Origin: Gordius sp. MW1
Lineage: Eukaryota; Nematomorpha; Gordioida; Gordea; Gordiidae
DNA: 64,000 nucleotides
Reading direction: 5' to 3'
Assembly: GCA_964036665.1 (NCBI GenBank)
Contig: OZ038531.1
Location: forward strand, 10,974,168 to 11,038,167
Each line of letters opens with the position of its first letter. Within the stretch, counting starts at the first letter, position 1. Of this stretch, positions 23,569-36,437 are shown one piece after another. Made by a program: the position numbers and the translations under genes. The notes under the pieces were generated by a model. The model saw nothing but the letters and a program-made list of their open reading frames with translations, had not been told where the DNA came from and did not search any database.

Positions 23569-26238
23569 CGTTGTCTTTTGTCAAAATGAGAGTTTTCGCT
23601 GCTTAAAAGTTCTTTTCGGGAGTCAATCGAGGATAATAGGGTTCTCAAATTGGCTTACTTCTATATGTTTTTTCAAGCTCTTTCACATAAAATAACGAAA
23701 AATAATTTTTTTTACCTCAAAATTTTTCACATTTTTTTCAACATCGATGAAAGTTGTCGTTCTTAGACGTGATTTCCATGATAAAAAGTAAAAACTTATC
23801 AGAATCAGAAACTATTTCTTTAAAATCATGATTGCATAGAGCAGTTTTCAAAAATTAAGAACTCACGCTGCGATACAACCAACTAATCGCAACAATAAAA
23901 CGTTGTCTTTTGTCAAAATGAGAGTTTTCGCTGCTTAAAAGTTCTTTTCGGGAGTCAATCGAGGATAATAGGATTCTCAAATTGGCTTACTTCTATATTT
24001 TTTCAAGCTCTTTCACATAAAATAACAAAAAATAAATTTTTTTACCTCAACATTTTTCACATTTTTTTCAACCCCGATGAAAGTTGTCTTTTTCAGAAGT
24101 GATTTCCATGATAAAAAGTAAAAATTTATCAGAATCAGAAAACTAATTCTTTAAAATTATGATCGCATAGAGCAGTTTTCAAAAATTAAGAACTCACGCT
24201 GCGATACAACCAACTAATCGCAACAATAAAACGTTGTCTTTTGTCAAAATGAGAGTTTTCGCTGCTTAAAAGTTCTTTTCGGGAGTCAATCGAGGATAAT
24301 AGGATTCTCAAATTGGCTTACTTCTATATTTTTTCAAGCTCTTTCACATAAAATAACGAAAAATAATTTTTTTTACCTCAAAATTTTTCGCATTTTTTTC
24401 AACATCGATGAAAGTTGTCGTTCTTAGACGTGATTTCCATGATAAAAAGTAAAAACTTATCAGAATCAGAAACTATTTTTTTAAAATCATGATTGCATAG
24501 AGTAGTTTTCAAATATTAAGCACTCACGCTGCGATACAACCAACTAATCGCAACAATAAAACGTTGTCTTTTCTCAAAATGAGAGTTTTCGCTGCTTAAA
24601 AGTTCTTTTCGGGAGTCAATCGAGGATAATAGTATTCTCAAATTGGCTTACTTCTATATATTTTTTCAAGCTCTTTCACATAAAATAACAAAAAATAAAT
24701 TTTTTTACCTCCACATTTTTCACATTTTTTTCAACCCCGATGAAAGTTGTCTTTTTCAGAAGTGATTTCCATGATAAAAAGTAAAAATTTATCAGAATCA
24801 GAAACTATTTCTTTAAAATTATGATCGCATAGATTAGTTTTCAAATATTAAGCACTCACGCTGCGATACAATTAACTAATCGCAACAATAAAACGTTGTC
24901 TTTTGTCAAAATGAGAGATTTCGCTGCTTAAAAGTTATTTTCGGGAGTCAATCGAGGATAATAGGATTCTCAAATTGGCTTATTTCTATATATTTTTTCA
25001 AGCTCTTTCATATAAAATAACAAAAAATAAATTTTTTTACCTCAACATTTATCACATTTTTTTCAACCCCGATGAAAGTTGTCTTTTTCAGAAGTGGTTT
25101 CCATGATAAAAAGTAAAAATTTATCAGAATCAGAAAACTAATTCTTTAAAATTATTATCGCATAGAGCAGTTTTCAAAAATTAAGTACTCACGCTGCGAT
25201 ACAACCAACTAATCGCAACAATAAAACGGTGTCTTTTGTCAAAATGAGAGTTTTCGCTGCTTAAAAGTTCTTTTCGGGAGTCAATCGAGGATAATAGGAT
25301 TCTCAAATTGGCTTACTTCTATATATTTTTTTAAGCTCTTTCACATAAAATAACGAAAAATAATTTTTTTTACCTCAAAATTTTCACATTTTTTTCAACA
25401 TCGATGAAAGTTGTCGTTCTTAGACGTGATTTCCATGATAAAAAGTAAAAATTTATCAGAATCAGAAACTATTTTTTTAAAATCATGATCGCATAGAGTA
25501 GTTTTCAAATATTAAGCACTCACGCTGCGATTGCGATACAACCAACTAATCGCAACAATAAAACGTTGTTTTTTGTCAAAATGAGAGTTTTCGCTGCTTA
25601 AAAGTTCTTTTCGGGAGTCAATCGAGGATAATAGTATTCTCAAATTGGCTTACTTCTATATATTTTTTCAAGCTCTTTCACATAAAATAACAAAAAATTA
25701 TTTTTTTTCTTAAAAATTTTGACATTTTTTTGTTTCAACCGTATTCATCCTATGAAAGTTGTCGTTTTTAGACGTAATTTCCATGATAAAAAGTAAAAAT
25801 TTATCAGGAGCAGAAAACTATTTCTTTAAAATCATGATTGCATAGAGCATGTTTTAAAATTAAGCACTCACGATGAGATACAACAAACTAATGGCAACCA
25901 TTAACCGTTGTCTTTTGTAAAAATGAGAGATTTCGCTGCTTAAAAGTTATTTTCGGGAGTCAATCGAGGATAATAGGATTCTCAAATTGACTTATTTCTA
26001 TATATTTTTTTAAGCTCTTTCACATAAAATAACAAAAAATAAATTTTTTTATCTCAACATTTTTCACATTTTTTTCAACCCCGATGAAAGTTGTCTTGTC
26101 CAGAAGTGATTTCCATGATAAAAAGTAAAAATTTATCAGAATCAGAAAACTAATTCTTTAAAATTATGATCGCATAGAGCAGTTTTCAAAAATTAAGAAC
26201 TCACGCTGCGATACAACCAACTAATCGCAACAATAAAA
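23569..26238 (+). repeat. Irregular family-1 monomers, hybrid subtypes
   Basis: Anchors lie at 23569, 23901, 24232, 24562, 24894, 25227, 25564 and 25906. The first unit is a normal gamma. The next two carry the short ttctatattttttc form; one has a beta-like and the other a gamma-like body. The unit at 24562 combines an alpha start with a beta body. The units at 25227, 25564 and 25906 again resemble gamma, alpha and beta. The unit ending near 25563 holds an extra six bases where gcgatt precedes gcgatac. The trimer order is only partly kept, which marks the decaying edge of the HOR domain. Confidence 0.75.
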
Positions 26239-29200
26239 CGTTGTCTTTTGTCAAAATGAGAGTTTTCGCTGCTTAAAAGTTCTTTTCGGGGGTCAATCGA
26301 AGATAATAGGATTCTCAAATTGGCTTACTTCTATATATTTTTTACATCTCTTTCACATAAAATAACAAAAAAAATGTTTTTTTCTTAGAAAATTTTGACA
26401 TTTTTTTGTTTAAACCATATTCATCCGATAAAAGTTGTCGTTTTCAGACGTGATTTCTATGATAAAAAGTAAATATTTATCAGGAACAGAAAACTATTTC
26501 TTTAAAATCATGATCGCATAGAGAAGTTTTCAAAAATTAAGCACTCACGCTGCGATACAACCAACTAATCGCAACAATAAAACGTTGTCTTTTGTCAAAA
26601 TGAGAGTTTTCGCTGCTTAAAAGCTTTTTTTCGGGAGTCAATCGAATATAATAGGATTCTCAAATTGGCTTACTTAAATATAATTTTTTAAGCTCTTTCA
26701 CATAAAATAACGAAAAATAATTTTTTTACCTAAAAATATTTCACATTTTTTTCAACATCCATGAAAGTTGTCGTTTTTAGAAGTGATTTCCATGATAAAA
26801 AGTAAAAATTTCTCAGAATAATATAACTATTTCTTTAAAATCATGATCGCATAGAGCAGTTTTCAAAAGTTAAGCAACCACGCTGCGATACAGCCAACTT
26901 CTAGCAACAAGAAAACGTTGTCTTTTGTCAAAATGAGAGTTTTCGCTGCTTAAAAGTTTTTTTCGGGAGTCAATCGAATATAATAGGATTCTCAAATTGG
27001 CTTACTTAAATATAATTTTTTAAGCTCTTTCACATAAAATAACGAAAAATAATTTTTTTTACCTCAAAATTTTTCACATCTTATTCAACATCGATGTAAG
27101 TTGTCGTTTTTAGAAGTGATTTCCATGATAAAAAGTAAAAATTTCTCAGAATAAGAAAATTATTTATTTAAAATTATGATCGCATAGAGCAGTTTTCAAA
27201 AGTTAAGCATTCACGATGCGATCCAACAAACTAATCGCAACAATAAAACGTTTTGTCTTTTGTCAAAATGAGAGTTTTCGCTGCTTAAAAGTTTTTTTCG
27301 GGAGTCAATCGAGGATAATAGGATTCTCAAATTGGCTTCTATATATTTTTTCAAGCCACATAAAATAACAAAAAAATATTTTTTTTTAGAAAATTTTGAC
27401 ATTTTTTCTTTCAACCGTATTCATCCGATGAAAGTTGTCGTTTTTAGACGTGATTTGCATGATAAAAAATAAAAATTTATCAGGAGCAGAAAACTATTTC
27501 TTTAAAATCATGATTTCGTAGAGCATGTTTCAAAAATTAAGCACTCACGATGAGATACAACAAACTAATGGCAACAATTAAACGTTGTCTTTTGTCAAAA
27601 TGAGAGTTTTCGCTGCTTAAAAGTTTTTTTCGGGAGTCAATCGAATATAATAGGATTCTCAAATTGGCTTACTTAAATATAATTTTTTAAGCTCTTTCAC
27701 ATAAAATAACGAAAAATAAATTTATTTACCTCAAAATTTTTCACATTTTTTTCAACATCGATGTAAGTTGTCGTTTTTAGAAGTGATTTCCATGATAAAA
27801 AGTAAAAATTTCTCAGAATGAGAAAACTATTTCTTTAAAATCATGATCGCATAGAGCAGTTTTCAAAAGTTAAGCACTCACGATGCGATCCAACAAACTA
27901 ATCGCAACATTCAAACGTTGACTTTTGTCAAAATGAGAGTTTTCGCTGCTTAAAAGTTCTTTTCGGGAGTCAGTCGAGGATAATAGGATTCTCAAATTGG
28001 CTTACTTTTATCTATTTTTTCAAGCTCTTTCACATAAAATAACAAAAAATAAATTATTTGCCTCAAAATTTTTCACATGTTTTTCAACATCGATGAAAGT
28101 TGACGTTTTCAGAAGTGATTTCCATTATAAAAAGTAAAAATTTTTCAGAATCAGAAAACTATTTCTTTAAAATTATGATTGCATAGAGAAGTTTTCAAAA
28201 ATTAAGCACTCACGCTGCGATACGACCAACTAATCGCAACAATAAAACGTTGTCTTTTGTCAAAATGAGAGTTTTCGCTGCTTAAAAGTTTTTTTAGGGA
28301 GTCAATCGAGGATAATAGGATTCTCAAATAGGCTTACTTCTATATATTTTTCCAAGCTATTTCACATAAAATAACAAAAATATATTTTTTTTTTTAGAAA
28401 ATTTTGACATTTTTTTGTTTCAGCCATATTCATCCGATGAAAGTTGTCGTTTTCAGAAGTGATTTCCATGATAAAAAGTAAAAAATTTTCAGAATCAGAA
28501 AACTATTTCTTTAAAATTATGATTGCATAGAGAGGTTTTCAAAAAATAAGCACTCACGCTGCGATACAACCAACTAATCGCAACAATAAAACGTTGTCTT
28601 TTGTCAAAATGAGAGTTTTCGCTTCTTAAAAGTTCTTTTCGGGAGTCAATCGAGGATAATAGGATTCTCAAATTGGCTTACTTCTATATATTTTTTCAAG
28701 CTCTTTCACATAAAATAACAAAAAAATTATTTTTTTCTTAGAAAATTTTGACATTTTTTTGTTTCAGCTATATTCATCAGATGAAAGTTGTCGTTTTTAG
28801 ACGTGATTTATATGATAAAAAGTAAAAATTTATCAGAATAAGAAAACTATTTCTTTAAAATCATGATCGCATAGAGCAGTTTTCAAAAGTTAAGCATTCA
28901 CGATGCAATCCAACAAACTAATCGCAACATTCAAACGTTGTCTTTTGTCAAAATAAGAGTTTTCGCTGCTTTAAAGTTCTTTTCGGGAGTCAGTCGAGGA
29001 TAATAGGATTCTCAAATTGGCTTACTTCTATCTATTTTTTCAAGCTCTTTCACATAAAATAATAAAAATAAATTTTTTTACCTCAAAATTTTTTACATTT
29101 TTTGCAACATCGATGAAAGTTGTCGTTTTAGACGTGGTGATTTCCATGATAAAAAGTAAAAATTTATCAGAATCAGAAACTATTTTTTTAAAATCATGAT

Positions 29201-31610
29201 CGTATAGAGCAGTTTTCAAAAGTTAAGCACTCACGCTGCGATACAAGCAACTAATCGCAACAATAAAACGTTGTCTTTTGTCAAATGAGAGTTTTCGCTG
29301 CTTAAAAGTTCTTTTCGGGAGTCAATCGAGGATAATAGGATTCTCAAATTGGCTTACTTCTATATATTTTTTCAAGCTCTTTCACATAAAATAACAAAAA
29401 AATATTTTTTTTCTTAGAAAATTTTGACATTTTTTTTTCAGCCATATTGTCGTTTTTAGACGTGATTTCCATGATAAAAAGTAAAAATTTATCAGGAGCA
29501 GAAAACTATTTCTTAAAAACCATAATTGCATAGAGCAGGTTTTAAAAATTAAGCAACCACGCTGCGATACAGCCAACTAATCGCAACAATAAAACGTTGT
29601 CTTTTGTCAAAATGAGAGTTTTCGCTGCTTAAAAGTTTTTTTCGGGAGTCAATCGAATATAATAGGATTCTCAAATTGGCTTACTTAAATATAATTTTTT
29701 AAGCTCTTTCACATAAAATAACGAAAAATAATTTTTTTTACCTCAAAATTTTTCACATTTTTTTCAACATCGATGTAAGTTGTCGTTTTTAGAAGTGATT
29801 TCCATGATAAAAAGTAAAAATTTCTCAGAATAAGAAAACTATTTCTTTAAAATCATGATCGCATAGAGCAGTTTTCAAAAGTTAAGCACTCACGATGCGA
29901 TCCAACAAACTAATCGCAACATTCAAACGTTGTCTTTTGTCAAAATGAGAGTTTTCGCTGCTTAAAAGTTCTTTTCGGGAGTCAGTCGAGGATAATAGTA
30001 TTCTCAAATTGGCTTACTTCTATCTATTTTTTCACGCTCTTTCAGATAAAATAACAAAAAATAAATTTTTTTACCTCAAAATTTTTCACATTTTTTTCAA
30101 CATAAATGAAAGTTGTCGTTTTTAGACGTGATTTCCATACTAAAAAGTAAAAATTTATCAGAATCAGAAACTATTTCTTCAAAATCATGATCGCATAGAG
30201 TAGTTTTCAAAAATTAAGCACTCACGCTGCGATACAATCAACTAATCGCAACAATAAAACGTTGTCTTTTGTCAAAATGAGAGTTTTCGCTGCTTAAAAG
30301 TTCTTTTCGGGAGTCAATCGAAGATAATAGTATTCTCAAATTGGCTTACTTCTATATATTTTTCAAGCTCTTTCACATAAAATAACAAAAAATTATTTTT
30401 TTTCTGTAAAATTTTGACATTTTTTTGTTTCAACCGTATTCATCCTATGAAAGTTGTCGTTTTCAGAAGTGATTTCCATGATATAAAGTAAAAATTTATC
30501 AGAATCAGAAAACTATTTCTTTAAAATCATGATTGCATGGAGCATGTTTCAAAAATTAAGCACTCACGATGCGATACAACAAACTAATGGCAACAATAAA
30601 ACGTTGTCTTTTGTCAAAATGAGAGTTTTCGCTGCTTAAAGGTTTTTTTCGGGAGATCGAGTATATTAGGATTCTCAAATTGGCTTACTTAAATATAATT
30701 TTTTAAGCTCTTTCACATAAAATAACAACAAATAATTTTTTTTTACCTCAAAATTTTTCACATTTTTTTCAACATCGATGTAAGTTGTCGTTTTTAGAAG
30801 TGATTTCCATGATAAAAAGTAAAAATTTCTCAGAATAAGAAAACTATTTCTTTAAAATCATGATCGCATAGCAGTTTTCAAAAGTTAAGCATTCACGATG
30901 CAATCCAACAAACTAATCGCAACATTCAAACGTTGTCTTTTGTCAAAATGAGAGTTTTCGCTGCTTAAAAGTTCTTCGGGAGTCAATCGAAGATAATAGT
31001 ATTCTCAAATTGGCTTACTTCTATATATTTTTTCAAGCTCTTTCACATAAAATAACAAAAAATAAATTTTTTTACCTCATAGTTTTTCACATTTTTTTTC
31101 AATAGTATTCATCCGATGAAATTTGTCGTTTTCAGACGTGATTTCCATGATAAAAAGTAAAAATTTATCAGAATCAGAAAACTATTTCTTTACAATCATG
31201 ATCGCATAGAGCAGTTTTAAAAAATTAAGCACTCACGATGCGATACAACAAACTAATGGCAACAATTAAACGTTGTTATTTGTCAAAATGAGAGTTTTCG
31301 CTGCTTAAAAGTTCTTCGGGAGTCAATTGAGGATAATAGTATTCTCAAATTGGCTTACTTCTATATATTTTTTCAAGCTCTTTCACATAAAATAACAAAA
31401 AATAAATTTTTTTACGTCATAGTTTTTCACATTTTTTTTCAATAGTATTCATCCGATGAAAGTTGTCGTTTTCAGACTTGATTTCCATGATAAAAAGTAA
31501 AAATTTATCAGAAGCTGAAAACTATTTCTTTAAAATCATGATTGCATAGAGTAATTATCAAAAATTAAGCACTCACGCTGCGATACAACCATCTAATCGC
31601 AACAATAAAA
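26239..31610 (+). repeat. Diverged family-1 monomers without regular higher-order repeat
   Basis: Anchor spacings vary from 326 to 344 bp (26239, 26583, 26916, 27249, 27583, 27916, 28248, 28592, 28936, 29269, 29595, 29928, 30260, 30602, 30931, 31271). Neighbouring units differ by many substitutions and small indels, for example acttaaatataatttttt, cgatgtaagttgtc and agaagtgatttcc in some units and acttctatctatttttt in others. No fixed multimer repeats cleanly. Units near 29.9-30.9 kb resemble 1-1144 of the window. Such less homogenised units are usual at the margins of amplified satellite blocks; which side is older is inferred. Confidence 0.8.
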
Positions 31611-32519
31611 CGTTGTCTTTTGTCAAAATGATAGTTCTCGCAGCTTAAAACCTCTTTTCAGAAGTCAATCGAGGATAATAGGATTCTCATATTGGCTTAC
31701 TTTTATATATTTTTTCATGCTCTTTCACATAGAATCGAAAAAAATAAATATTTTTACCTCAAAATTTTTCACATATTTTTCTTTCAACCGTATGCATCCG
31801 ATGAAAGTTGTCGTTTTGAGACGTGGTTTCGATGATCCCAAGTAAAAATTTATCAGAATCTGAAAACTATTACTTTAAAATCATGATCGCATAGTGCATT
31901 TTTGAAAAATTAAGCACTCACGTAGCGATACAACAAACTAATCGTAACAATAAAACGTTGTCTTTTGTCAAAATGATAGTTCTCGCAGCTTAAAACCTCT
32001 TTTCGGAAGTAAATCGAGGATAATAGGATTCTCAAATTGGCTTATTTATATATATTTTTTCAAGCTCTTTCACATAGAATCGAAAAACATAAATATTTTT
32101 ACCTCAAAATTTTTCACATATTTTTCTTTCAACCGTATGCATCCGATGAAAGTTGTCGTTTTCAGACGTGGTTTCGATGATAAAAAGTAAAAATTTATCA
32201 GAATCAGAAAACTATTACTTTAAAATCATGATCGCATAGTGCATTTATGAAAAATTAAGCACTCACGTTGCGATACAACAAACTAATCGCAACAATTAAA
32301 ACGTTGTCTTTTGTCAAAATGTTCTCGCAGCTTAAAACCTCTTTTCGGAAGTAAATCGAGGATAATAGGATTCTCAAATTGGCTTACTTTTATATATTTT
32401 TTCATGCTCTTTCACAAAGAATCGAAAAAAATAAATATTTTTACCTCATGATTTTTCACATATTTTTTATTCAACCGTATGCATCCGATGAAAGTTGTCG
32501 TTTTCAGACGTGGTTTCGA

Positions 32520-32542
32520 TGATAAAAAGTAAAAATTTATCA
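32520..32542. other. Second dyad with 7 bp arms (representative copy)
   Basis: tgataaa (32520-32526) and tttatca (32536-32542) are exact reverse complements around the 9-base spacer aagtaaaaa. The element occurs in family-1 units and in those family-2 units that read gatgataaaaag. In family-2 units with gatcccaag or gaacccaag the left arm is lost while tttatca remains. The stem is very AT-rich and would be weak as a hairpin. Confidence 0.6.
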
Positions 32543-32608
32543 GAATCTAAAAACTATTACTTTGAAATTATAATCGCATAGAGCAGTTTTCAAAAATTAA
32601 GCACTCAC

Positions 32609-32635
32609 GTTGCGATACAACAAACTAATCGCAAC
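32609..32635. other. Conserved dyad with 8 bp arms (representative copy)
   Basis: The arms gttgcgat (32609-32616) and atcgcaac (32628-32635) are exact reverse complements separated by the 11-base spacer acaacaaacta. The same element lies just before the cgttgtc anchor in most family-2 units. In family-1 gamma-to-alpha and beta-to-gamma junctions the left arm is ctgcgat, leaving a 6 bp exact stem. At alpha-to-beta junctions both arms are altered (gatgagat, atggcaac) and no stem remains. A role as a protein-binding site or cruciform is possible but not shown. Confidence 0.75.
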
Positions 32636-32642
32636 AATAAAA

Positions 32643-33677
32643 CGTTGTCTTTTGTCAAAATGAATAGTTCTGGCAGCTTAAAACCTCTTTTCGGACCTAA
32701 ATCGAGGATAATAGGATTCTCAAATTGGCTTACTTTTATATATTTTTTTACGCTCTTTCACATAGAATCGAAAAAAATAAATATTTTTACCTCAAAATTT
32801 TTCACATATTTTTCTTTGAACCGTATTCATCCGATGAAAGTTGTCGTTTTCAGACGTGGTTTCTATGATCCCAAGTAAAAATTTATCAGAATCTGAAAAC
32901 TATTACTTTGAAATCATGATCGCATAGTGCATTTATGAAAAATTAAGCACTCACGTTGCGATACAACAAACTAATCGCAACAATAAAACGTTGTCTTTTG
33001 TCAAAATGATAGTTCTCGCAGCTTAAAACCTCTTTTCGGAAGTCAATCGAGGATAATAGGAGTCTCAAATTGGCTTACTTGTATATATTTTTCATGCTCT
33101 TTCACATAGAATCGAAAAAATAAATATTTTTACCTCAAAATTTTTCACATATTTTTCTTTCAACCGTATGCATCCGATGAAAGTTGTCGTTTTCAGACGT
33201 GGTTTCGATGATAAAAAGTAAAAAATTATCAGATTCTAAAAACTATTACTTTGAAATCATAATCGCATAGAGCAGTTTTCAAAAATTAAGCACTCACGTT
33301 GCGATACAACAAACTAATCGCAACAATAAAACGTTGTCTTTTGTCAAAATGAATAGTTCTGGCAGCTTAAAACCTCTTTTCGGACCTAAATCGAGGATAA
33401 TAGGATTCTCAAATTGGCTTACTTTTATATATTTTTTTACGCTCTTTCACATAGAATCGAAAAAAATAAATATTTTTACCTCAAAATTTTTCACATATTT
33501 TTCTTTGAACCGTATTCATCCGATGAAAGTTGTCGTTTTCAGACGTGGTTTCTATGATCCCAAGTAAAAATTTATCAGAATCTGAAAACTATTACTTTGA
33601 AATCATGATCGCATAGAGCCATTTTCAAAAATTAAGCACTCACGTTGCGATACAACAAACTAATCGCAACAATAAAA
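32643..33677 (+). repeat. Short dimer-spaced duplication in family 2
   Basis: The units at 32643 and 33332 have the same open-frame form (ttctggcagc, cggacctaaatcg, gaaccgtattcatccg, ctatgatcccaag). They sit 689 bp apart with a different subtype (32989) between them. They mark the start of the well-homogenised family-2 region after the transitional units. Confidence 0.7.
32719..32732 (+). other. Most constant core block of the satellite (representative copy)
   Basis: The block ctcaaattggctta is unchanged in almost all units of both families, and the preceding gaggataata is nearly as constant. Exceptions are few, for example caaattgactta in some family-2 units (38935, 40315, 45145, 46865) and ctctaattgg near 5564. 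By contrast the A/T tract about 50 bases downstream varies in length and composition. Local constancy of this kind between otherwise diverged families is a classic pointer to a functional constraint such as protein binding, but here it is inference. Confidence 0.6.
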
Positions 33678-36437
33678 CGTTGTCTTTTGTCAAAATGATA
33701 GTTCTCGCAGCTTAAAACCTCTTTTCGGAAGTCAATCGAGGATAATAGGATTCTCAAATTGGCTTACTTTTATATATTTTTTTACGCTCTTTCACATAGA
33801 ATCGAAAAAATAAATATTTTTACCTCAAAATTTTTCACCTATTTTTCTTTACACCGTATTCATCCGATGAAAGTTGTCGTTTTCAGACGTGGTTTCTATG
33901 AACCCAAGTAAAAATTTATCAGAATCTGAAAACTTTTACTTTGAAATCATGATCGCATAGAGCCATTTTCAAAAATTAAGCACTCACGTTGCGATACAAC
34001 AAACTAATCGCAACAATAAAACGTTGTCTTTTGTCAAAATGATAGTTCTCGCAGCTTAAAACCTCTTTTCGGAAGTAAATCGAGGATAATAGGAGTCTCA
34101 AATTGGCTTACTTGTATATATTTTTTCATGCTCTTTCACATAGAATCGAAAAAATAAATATTTTTACCTCAAAATTTTTCCCATATTTTTCTTTCAACCG
34201 TATGCATCCGATGAAAGTTGTCGTTTTCAGACGTGGTTTCGATGATAAAAAGTAAAAATTTATCAGAATCTGAAAACTATTACTTTGGAATCATAATCGC
34301 ATAGAGCAGTTTTCAAAAATTAAGCACTCACGTTGCGATACAACAAACTAATCGCAACAATAAAACGTTGTCTTTTGTCAAAATGAATAGTTCTGGCAGC
34401 TTAAAACCTCTTTTCGGACCTAAATCGAGGATAATAGGATTCTCAAATTGGCTTACTTTTATATATTTTTTTACGCTCTTTCACATAGAATCGAAAAAAT
34501 AAATATTTTTACCTCAAAATTTTTCACATATTTTTCTTTGAACCGTATTCATCCGATGAAAGTTGTCGTTTTCAGACGTGGTTTCTATGATCCCAAGTAA
34601 AAATTTATCAGAATCTGAAAACTATTACTTTGAAATCATGATCGCATAGAGCCATTTTCAAAAATTAAGCACTCACGTTGCGATACAACAAACTAATCGC
34701 AACAATAAAACGTTGTCTTTTGTCAAAATGATAGTTCTCGCAGCTTAAAACCTCTTTTCGGAAGTAAATCGAGGATAATAGGATTCTCAAATTGGCTTAC
34801 TTATATATATTTTTTCAAGCTCTTTCACATAGAATCGAAAAAAATAAATATTTTTACCTCAAAATTTTTCACCTATTTTTCTTTGAACCGTATTCATCCG
34901 ATGAAAGTTGTCGTTTTCAGACGTGGTTTCGATGATAAAAAGTAAAAATTTATCAGAATCTAAAAACTATTACTTTGAAATCATAATTGCATAGAGCAGT
35001 TTTCAAAAATAAAGCACTCACGTTGCAATACAACAAACTAATCGCAACAATAAAACGTTGTCTTTTGTCAAAATGAATAGTTCTGGTAGCTTAAAACCTC
35101 TTTTCGGACCTAAATCGAGGATAATAGGATTCTCAAATTGGCTTACTTTTATATATTTTTTTACGCTCTTTCACATAGAATCGAAAAAAAATTTTATTTT
35201 TACCTCAAAATTTTTCACCTATTTTTCTTTACACCGTATTCATCCGATGAAAGTTGTCGTTTTCAGACGTGGTTTCTATGAACCCAAGTAAAAATTTATC
35301 AGAATCTGAAAACTATTACTTTGAAATCATGATCGCATAGAGCCATTTTCAAAAATTAAGCACTCACGTTGCGATACAACAAACTAATCGCAACAATAAA
35401 ACGTTGTCTTTTGTCAAAATGATAGTTCTCGCAGCTTAAAACCTCTTTTCGGAAGTCAATCGAGGATAATAGGATTCTCAAATTGGCTTACTTTTATATA
35501 TTTTTTTACGCTCTTTCACATAGAATCGAAAAAAAATTTTATTTTTACCTCAAAATTTTTCACATATTTTTCTTTGAACCGTATTCATCCGATGAAAGTT
35601 GTCGTTTTCAGACGTGGTTTCTATGATCCCAAGTAAAAATTTATCAGAATCTGAAAACTATTACTTTGAAATCATGATCGCATAGAGCCATTTTCAAAAA
35701 TTAAGCACTCACGTTGCGATACAACAAACTAATCGCAACAATAAAACGTTGTCTTTTGTCAAAATGAATAGTTCTGGCAGCTTAAAACCTCTTTTCGGAC
35801 CTAAATCGAGGATAATAGGATTCTCAAATTGGCTTACTTTTATATATTTTTTTACGCTCTTTCACATAGAATCGAAAAAAATAAATATTTTTACCTCAAA
35901 ATTTTTCACATATTTTTCTTTGAACCGTATTCATCCGATGAAAGTTGTCGTTTTCAGACGTGGTTTCTATGATCCCAAGTAAAAATTTATCAGAATCTGA
36001 AAACTATTACTTTGAAATCATGATCGCATAGAGCCATTTTCAAAAATTAAGCACTCACGTTGCGATACAACAAACTAATCGCAACAATAAAACGTTGTCT
36101 TTTGTCAAAATGATAGTTCTCGCAGCTTAAAACCTCTTTTCGGAAGTCAATCGAGGATAATAGGATTCTCAAATTGGCTTACTTTTATATATTTTTTTAC
36201 GCTCTTTCACATAGAATCGAAAAAAAATTTTATTTTTACCTCAAAATTTTTCACATATTTTTCTTTGAACCGTATTCATCCGATGAAAGTTGTCGTTTTC
36301 AGACGTGGTTTCTATGATCCCAAGTAAAAATTTATCAGAATCTGAAAACTATTACTTTGAAATCATGATCGCATAGAGCCATTTTCAAAAATTAAGCACT
36401 CACGTTGCGATACAACAAACTAATCGCAACAATAAAA

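Larger units (their letters stand above)
31611..32642 (+). repeat. Transitional family-2 monomers at the family boundary
   Basis: Three units (31611, 31956, 32302) have family-2 bodies but retain features closer to family 1 or unique to this edge. These include ctattactttaaaatcatg, tcgcatagtgcattt, tttgaaaaattaag, cacgtagcgatac and atcagaatcagaaaac. The preceding unit (31271) is family 1 throughout its first half. The change of family therefore takes place within roughly one monomer. Confidence 0.82.
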
